Of a DNA stretch of 14,956 bases, positions 14,902-14,956 are shown piece by piece. The stretch is taken from NCBI GenBank assembly GCA_964548365.1, contig CAZJRD010000082.1, positions 1-14,956 of the forward strand, given 5' to 3'. The translations under genes were made by a program, and so were the position numbers. The notes beneath the pieces are model-generated. The model was not told the origin of the DNA. It worked only from the letters and a program-made list of their open reading frames with translations, and did not search any database. Origin of the DNA: B46-G9 sp964548365. Its GTDB lineage: Bacteria; Desulfobacterota; DSM-4660; Desulfatiglandales; Desulfatiglandaceae. Position 1 is the stretch's first letter, and each line of letters starts with the position of its first letter.

Positions 14902-14956
14902 ATGAAAGCGTGGATTTTCCCGATGGATAACAAGCATTCAATTAAGGAATTTGAAC
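14902..14956 (+). CDS. Possible 5' end of a gene running off the right edge
   Basis: An ATG at 14902 opens a frame with no stop through the last 18 codons, beginning MKAWIFPMDNKH. It would be divergent from yjbQ. There is no clear Shine-Dalgarno, and the fragment is too short to assign to a family. It could be a chance open frame. Confidence 0.3.
   Translation, partial: MKAWIFPMDNKHSIKEFE

Overview
The window is a bacterial chromosomal fragment of moderate-to-high GC. It carries 13 well-supported protein genes, one possible gene fragment at the right edge, and an unusual load of small non-coding repeats. The mix points to an anaerobic or microaerophilic delta-proteobacterium (Desulfobacterota-like). 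It includes NiFe-hydrogenase maturation factors, a RACo-type ASKHA ATPase of the kind linked to corrinoid-protein reactivation, a DUF2333 protein, a Fur-FeoA fusion and a large cytoplasmic hybrid kinase phosphorelay. This assignment is inference; there is no rRNA or other phylogenetic marker in the window. A 100-base run of N (3479-3578) marks an assembly gap.

Left block (113-3453, minus strand): a three-gene signalling operon of hybrid histidine kinase (REC-HisKA-HATPase-REC-REC), a free Hpt protein and a REC-GGDEF response regulator. Together these form a complete phosphorelay that should end in cyclic di-GMP synthesis. Middle-left block (3935-5555, plus strand): a metallo-beta-lactamase-fold hydrolase followed 19 bases later by a Fur repressor fused to a FeoA/SH3-like domain. 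This pair meets the next block tail to tail, with five bases between the stop codons.

Middle block (5561-12103, minus strand): reading in the direction of transcription, a DUF2333 membrane-anchored protein, hypA, hypB, hypF, hypD and a small RIO/Kdo-like kinase. HypA and HypB deliver nickel; HypF and HypD help make and assemble the Fe(CN)2CO group of NiFe hydrogenases. hypC and hypE are not in the window, and no hydrogenase structural genes are seen. A 223-base imperfect inverted-repeat element separates hypA from hypB.

Right block (12581-14556, minus strand): yjbQ and a ferredoxin-less RACo-like ASKHA protein overlap in a TAATG junction. The 3' end of the ASKHA gene was hit by a 230-bp MITE-like element with 18-bp perfect terminal inverted repeats and a TAA target duplication. 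The stop codon now used straddles the edge of the element, and the ancestral stop can be reconstructed one codon further on.

Intergenic DNA carries at least six copies of a REP-like palindrome (core GTAGGAGC followed by a GCGACC/GGTCGC-type hairpin) in three clusters. A second shared sequence, TTTATTGAGTTGATAC, bounds two of these clusters. These repeats and the MITE are the most distinctive non-genic content. Among the genes, the Fur-FeoA fusion and the Fe-S-less RACo-like/YjbQ pair are the most unusual.
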